This document shows, piece by piece, positions 30,253 through 32,226 of a DNA stretch of 32,226 nt (the first letter of the stretch is position 1; every line of letters begins with the position of its first letter). The translations under genes and the position numbers were made by a program. Origin of the DNA: CAYSNP01 sp964432485 (GTDB taxonomy: Bacteria; Bacillota; Clostridia; Christensenellales; DTU072); NCBI GenBank assembly GCA_964432485.1, contig CAYSNP010000020.1:1-32226 (forward strand), given 5' to 3'. The notes beneath the pieces were generated by a model. That model made no database searches and had not been told where the DNA came from. It saw only the letters and a list, made by a program, of their open reading frames with translations.

Positions 30253-32226
30253 ATGATTCGCACCTTTTCGTATAAAAAGTTATTATTTTGCTTACTTCTT
30301 ATTATTTCAATTGCCGCTATCGGCATACTTTCGGCAAATTTTGTGCCGGCCAGTGCAGACGATTATACAGTTAGAGATAATCTCTATATTATACATATAA
30401 CTGACCCGCACTATTACCCTTTAAGGTACTGCTCTCCAACCTTTGCAAAAGGGTATAAAGATGCTATAGAGTTGGGTATCAAAATAGCAGAGCCCAGCAC
30501 CGTATTTGCGCATCAGTTAGAGCTAATTTATCAAGCCAATCCCGATTATGTTATACTTAGCGGCGACAATACCTATAATGGCGAGCGGGAGTCTCATATA
30601 GATGTTGCCAATGCCTTGCGGGATTTGCAGAACCGCATTAGAGCGGATTATAACAAGCCGAATTTTCAGGTTTTTGTAAGTTTCGGCAATCATGATATTT
30701 ACAATCCTGCTACCTACCGCTTTTTATCAGACGGTACACAGGTAGCCGCTCCTAATGTAAACAGAAAAGATTTAAGCATTATATATTCCTCGTTGGGATT
30801 CCCCGATATAACAGATGAGCAGGCTCGTGAATTTTATACCGAAGAAGAGCTGGCCGCCACCTTGTTGCCTTATGAAAAAGATGGAGATGCCTTTGTCAAC
30901 TCTGCCAATGCTGCCAATCTTTCCTTTGCTTGGCAGTATATTGAGGATAACAGCCAGGACCAAGACGATTTTGATTTTGGACAGCTGTCGTATATTGCGC
31001 TCAATGACAATGATTATTTCTTTTTATCTATTGATGAAGAGCTTTCTAATATAGACGAAGGGCATGTTACTGACGGGATTTTATTTGATTCGACCTTTGC
31101 TTTTTTGGAAGCGCACGAATCTAGCTTTGTAAATAAAACAGGGCTGGCTATACTGCACCATAGCGCTACTTTGCACTTTACCGAGGAGTATAACCTTATC
31201 ACCGGCTTTATTTTACACAACTATTTGCAAGCAACCGATTATCTTGCAGATATTGGGGTAAGATATGCCTTTACCGGCCATGTGCATGCTAATGATATTG
31301 CAGGACACACTTCTTTTAACCTTAATAGGCTGATCGATATACAAACAGGTCCTCTCTTTTCCGGCGGCGGCGGACATAGGAATGTGTATATCGAAAGAGG
31401 CACAAAAGGAGATATTTGGACAGAAAAACTGCATACAAAGAGTCATATTATTAGAGAACTAGATTTTTCTGATATAATAAATAGCGGTTACTTGCCTTTA
31501 ACTTTTCTTAATTCAACAGGAGATATTAAATATTTCACAGGTACTGTTTGCACTGATGTAAACAAGTACTCACATTCGAAAATGCTGGGTAATGTAGTAG
31601 AGGTTTATACTGATAGATATCTGGATATGGATGAAATACTTGGGCTGTTAAGCGGATTTACTGATAAGATTCCCAGTTTGTTTGCAGGCCTTGTGCCTTT
31701 AATTAATAAACTTGTTCCTAATTTTATTAGGCAAATAGAGGAAATTGGGCTGGCTGATTATGAATATACAGGCGACAATCCTAAGTTTGCAGACGGGCAA
31801 GATAAGTTGTTTGCGTATCTTAAAGAGTTAACTACCAATATAGTCAACATACAAGTTTCGGAGGATACCAGTTTATTTGATTTCTTTATTTATTGTTACT
31901 CTTCCTATGTATTTAGTACTGATGTTTACGATTTTAACGAGTTGCCTGCCAATATTCAAGAGGGGTTTGTCAATTTGCGCTCGGGAGAGGTTATACATGA
32001 GTTGCTTGATTTATTGATAAGCAATGAAGACTCACTTTTTAATGTATTATCCAAAGTGCTTTCAAGTGAAGTTGACTTAACTCAAGGGCTTACAAGTGCG
32101 GAGCTAGGTGCTCTCAAAGCCATAACTACGCTACTGGGCAGCCCGGATCCCTCAAAGCTGGACCTTAGTGCGCTTATAGAAAAAGCTTCAATAATATTTG
32201 GGCTTAATTTGGATATGGGCGGTCTG
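30253..32226 (+). CDS. secreted calcineurin-like metallophosphoesterase, partial at right edge
   Basis: The frame is open for 658 codons to the window end. A Sec signal peptide (basic MIRTFSYKK, hydrophobic core, ASA at 33-35) precedes the dimetal phosphoesterase motifs: Asp51 and His53 (TDPHYY), GDN (104-106), GNHD (145-148), LHHS near 299, and GHVH (342-345). It acts outside the membrane on an unknown phosphoester. After ~residue 400 there is a long region I do not recognise, so this is larger than a simple exported phosphoesterase. AAGGAG precedes ATG 30253. The C-terminus and any cell-wall anchor lie beyond the window. Confidence 0.87.
   Translation, partial: MIRTFSYKKLLFCLLLIISIAAIGILSANFVPASADDYTVRDNLYIIHITDPHYYPLRYCSPTFAKGYKDAIELGIKIAEPSTVFAHQLELIYQANPDYVILSGDNTYNGERESHIDVANALRDLQNRIRADYNKPNFQVFVSFGNHDIYNPATYRFLSDGTQVAAPNVNRKDLSIIYSSLGFPDITDEQAREFYTEEELAATLLPYEKDGDAFVNSANAANLSFAWQYIEDNSQDQDDFDFGQLSYIALNDNDYFFLSIDEELSNIDEGHVTDGILFDSTFAFLEAHESSFVNKTGLAILHHSATLHFTEEYNLITGFILHNYLQATDYLADIGVRYAFTGHVHANDIAGHTSFNLNRLIDIQTGPLFSGGGGHRNVYIERGTKGDIWTEKLHTKSHIIRELDFSDIINSGYLPLTFLNSTGDIKYFTGTVCTDVNKYSHSKMLGNVVEVYTDRYLDMDEILGLLSGFTDKIPSLFAGLVPLINKLVPNFIRQIEEIGLADYEYTGDNPKFADGQDKLFAYLKELTTNIVNIQVSEDTSLFDFFIYCYSSYVFSTDVYDFNELPANIQEGFVNLRSGEVIHELLDLLISNEDSLFNVLSKVLSSEVDLTQGLTSAELGALKAITTLLGSPDPSKLDLSALIEKASIIFGLNLDMGGL

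Overview
The window looks like a contig from a low-GC Firmicute, probably an uncultured clostridial lineage. The evidence is a PyrR-headed pyrimidine operon with a PyrK/PyrD pair (class 1B dihydroorotate dehydrogenase), an L27 with a removable N-terminal extension next to its Prp protease, the radical SAM / DUF2344 / RNase G / rplU order, strong AGGAGG-type ribosome binding sites and near-consensus sigma-A promoters. A run of exactly 100 N (14461-14560) inside a tandem repeat shows this is an assembled, probably metagenomic, scaffold. I saw no phage genes, transposases, tRNAs or rRNAs. The species cannot be named from the sequence.

Layout. 1-324: promoter and attenuator-like leader. 325-7390: pyr operon, pyrR-pyrB-pyrC-pyrF-carA-pyrK-pyrD-pyrE, mostly with 4-13 base overlaps. 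It has no carB and no uracil permease gene, and its carA has lost the catalytic Cys and His of the glutaminase. 7391-7812: intergenic block of tandem hairpins and a dispersed palindrome. 12858-7813 (minus): an XRE-cupin regulator followed by potA-potB-potC-potD, a spermidine/putrescine ABC importer driven by one consensus promoter with two copies of a 13-base putative operator. 14355-13075 (minus): an AAA_14/DUF4143 ATPase whose promoter is built out of the end of a 23-bp tandem repeat array (14396-14652).

14863-17558: a split transketolase (two subunits) and a duplicated SCP2-like protein in one operon, closed by a strong terminator. 17720-23540: a second plus-strand operon with manA, a ROK sugar kinase, a radical SAM protein, its DUF2344 partner and RNase G, all overlapping or touching. 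23598-25826: a cytosolic (alpha/alpha)6-barrel glycosidase-like protein with its own promoter, inserted where RNase G is usually followed by rplU. 25996-26904: rplU-prp-rpmA behind a probable L21 leader. 26953-28367: an OGG-type DNA glycosylase and a NYN-domain protein where obg would be expected. 28556-30085: an unfamiliar coiled-coil protein ending in a degenerate ABC ATPase domain. 30253 to the end: a secreted calcineurin-like phosphoesterase, cut by the window edge.

Main points to follow up: the glutaminase-dead CarA in an operon without carB, the coiled-coil pseudo-ABC protein, and the 23-bp iterated repeat that forms the promoter of the DUF4143 ATPase. Most of the rest is core metabolism with unusual local detail.
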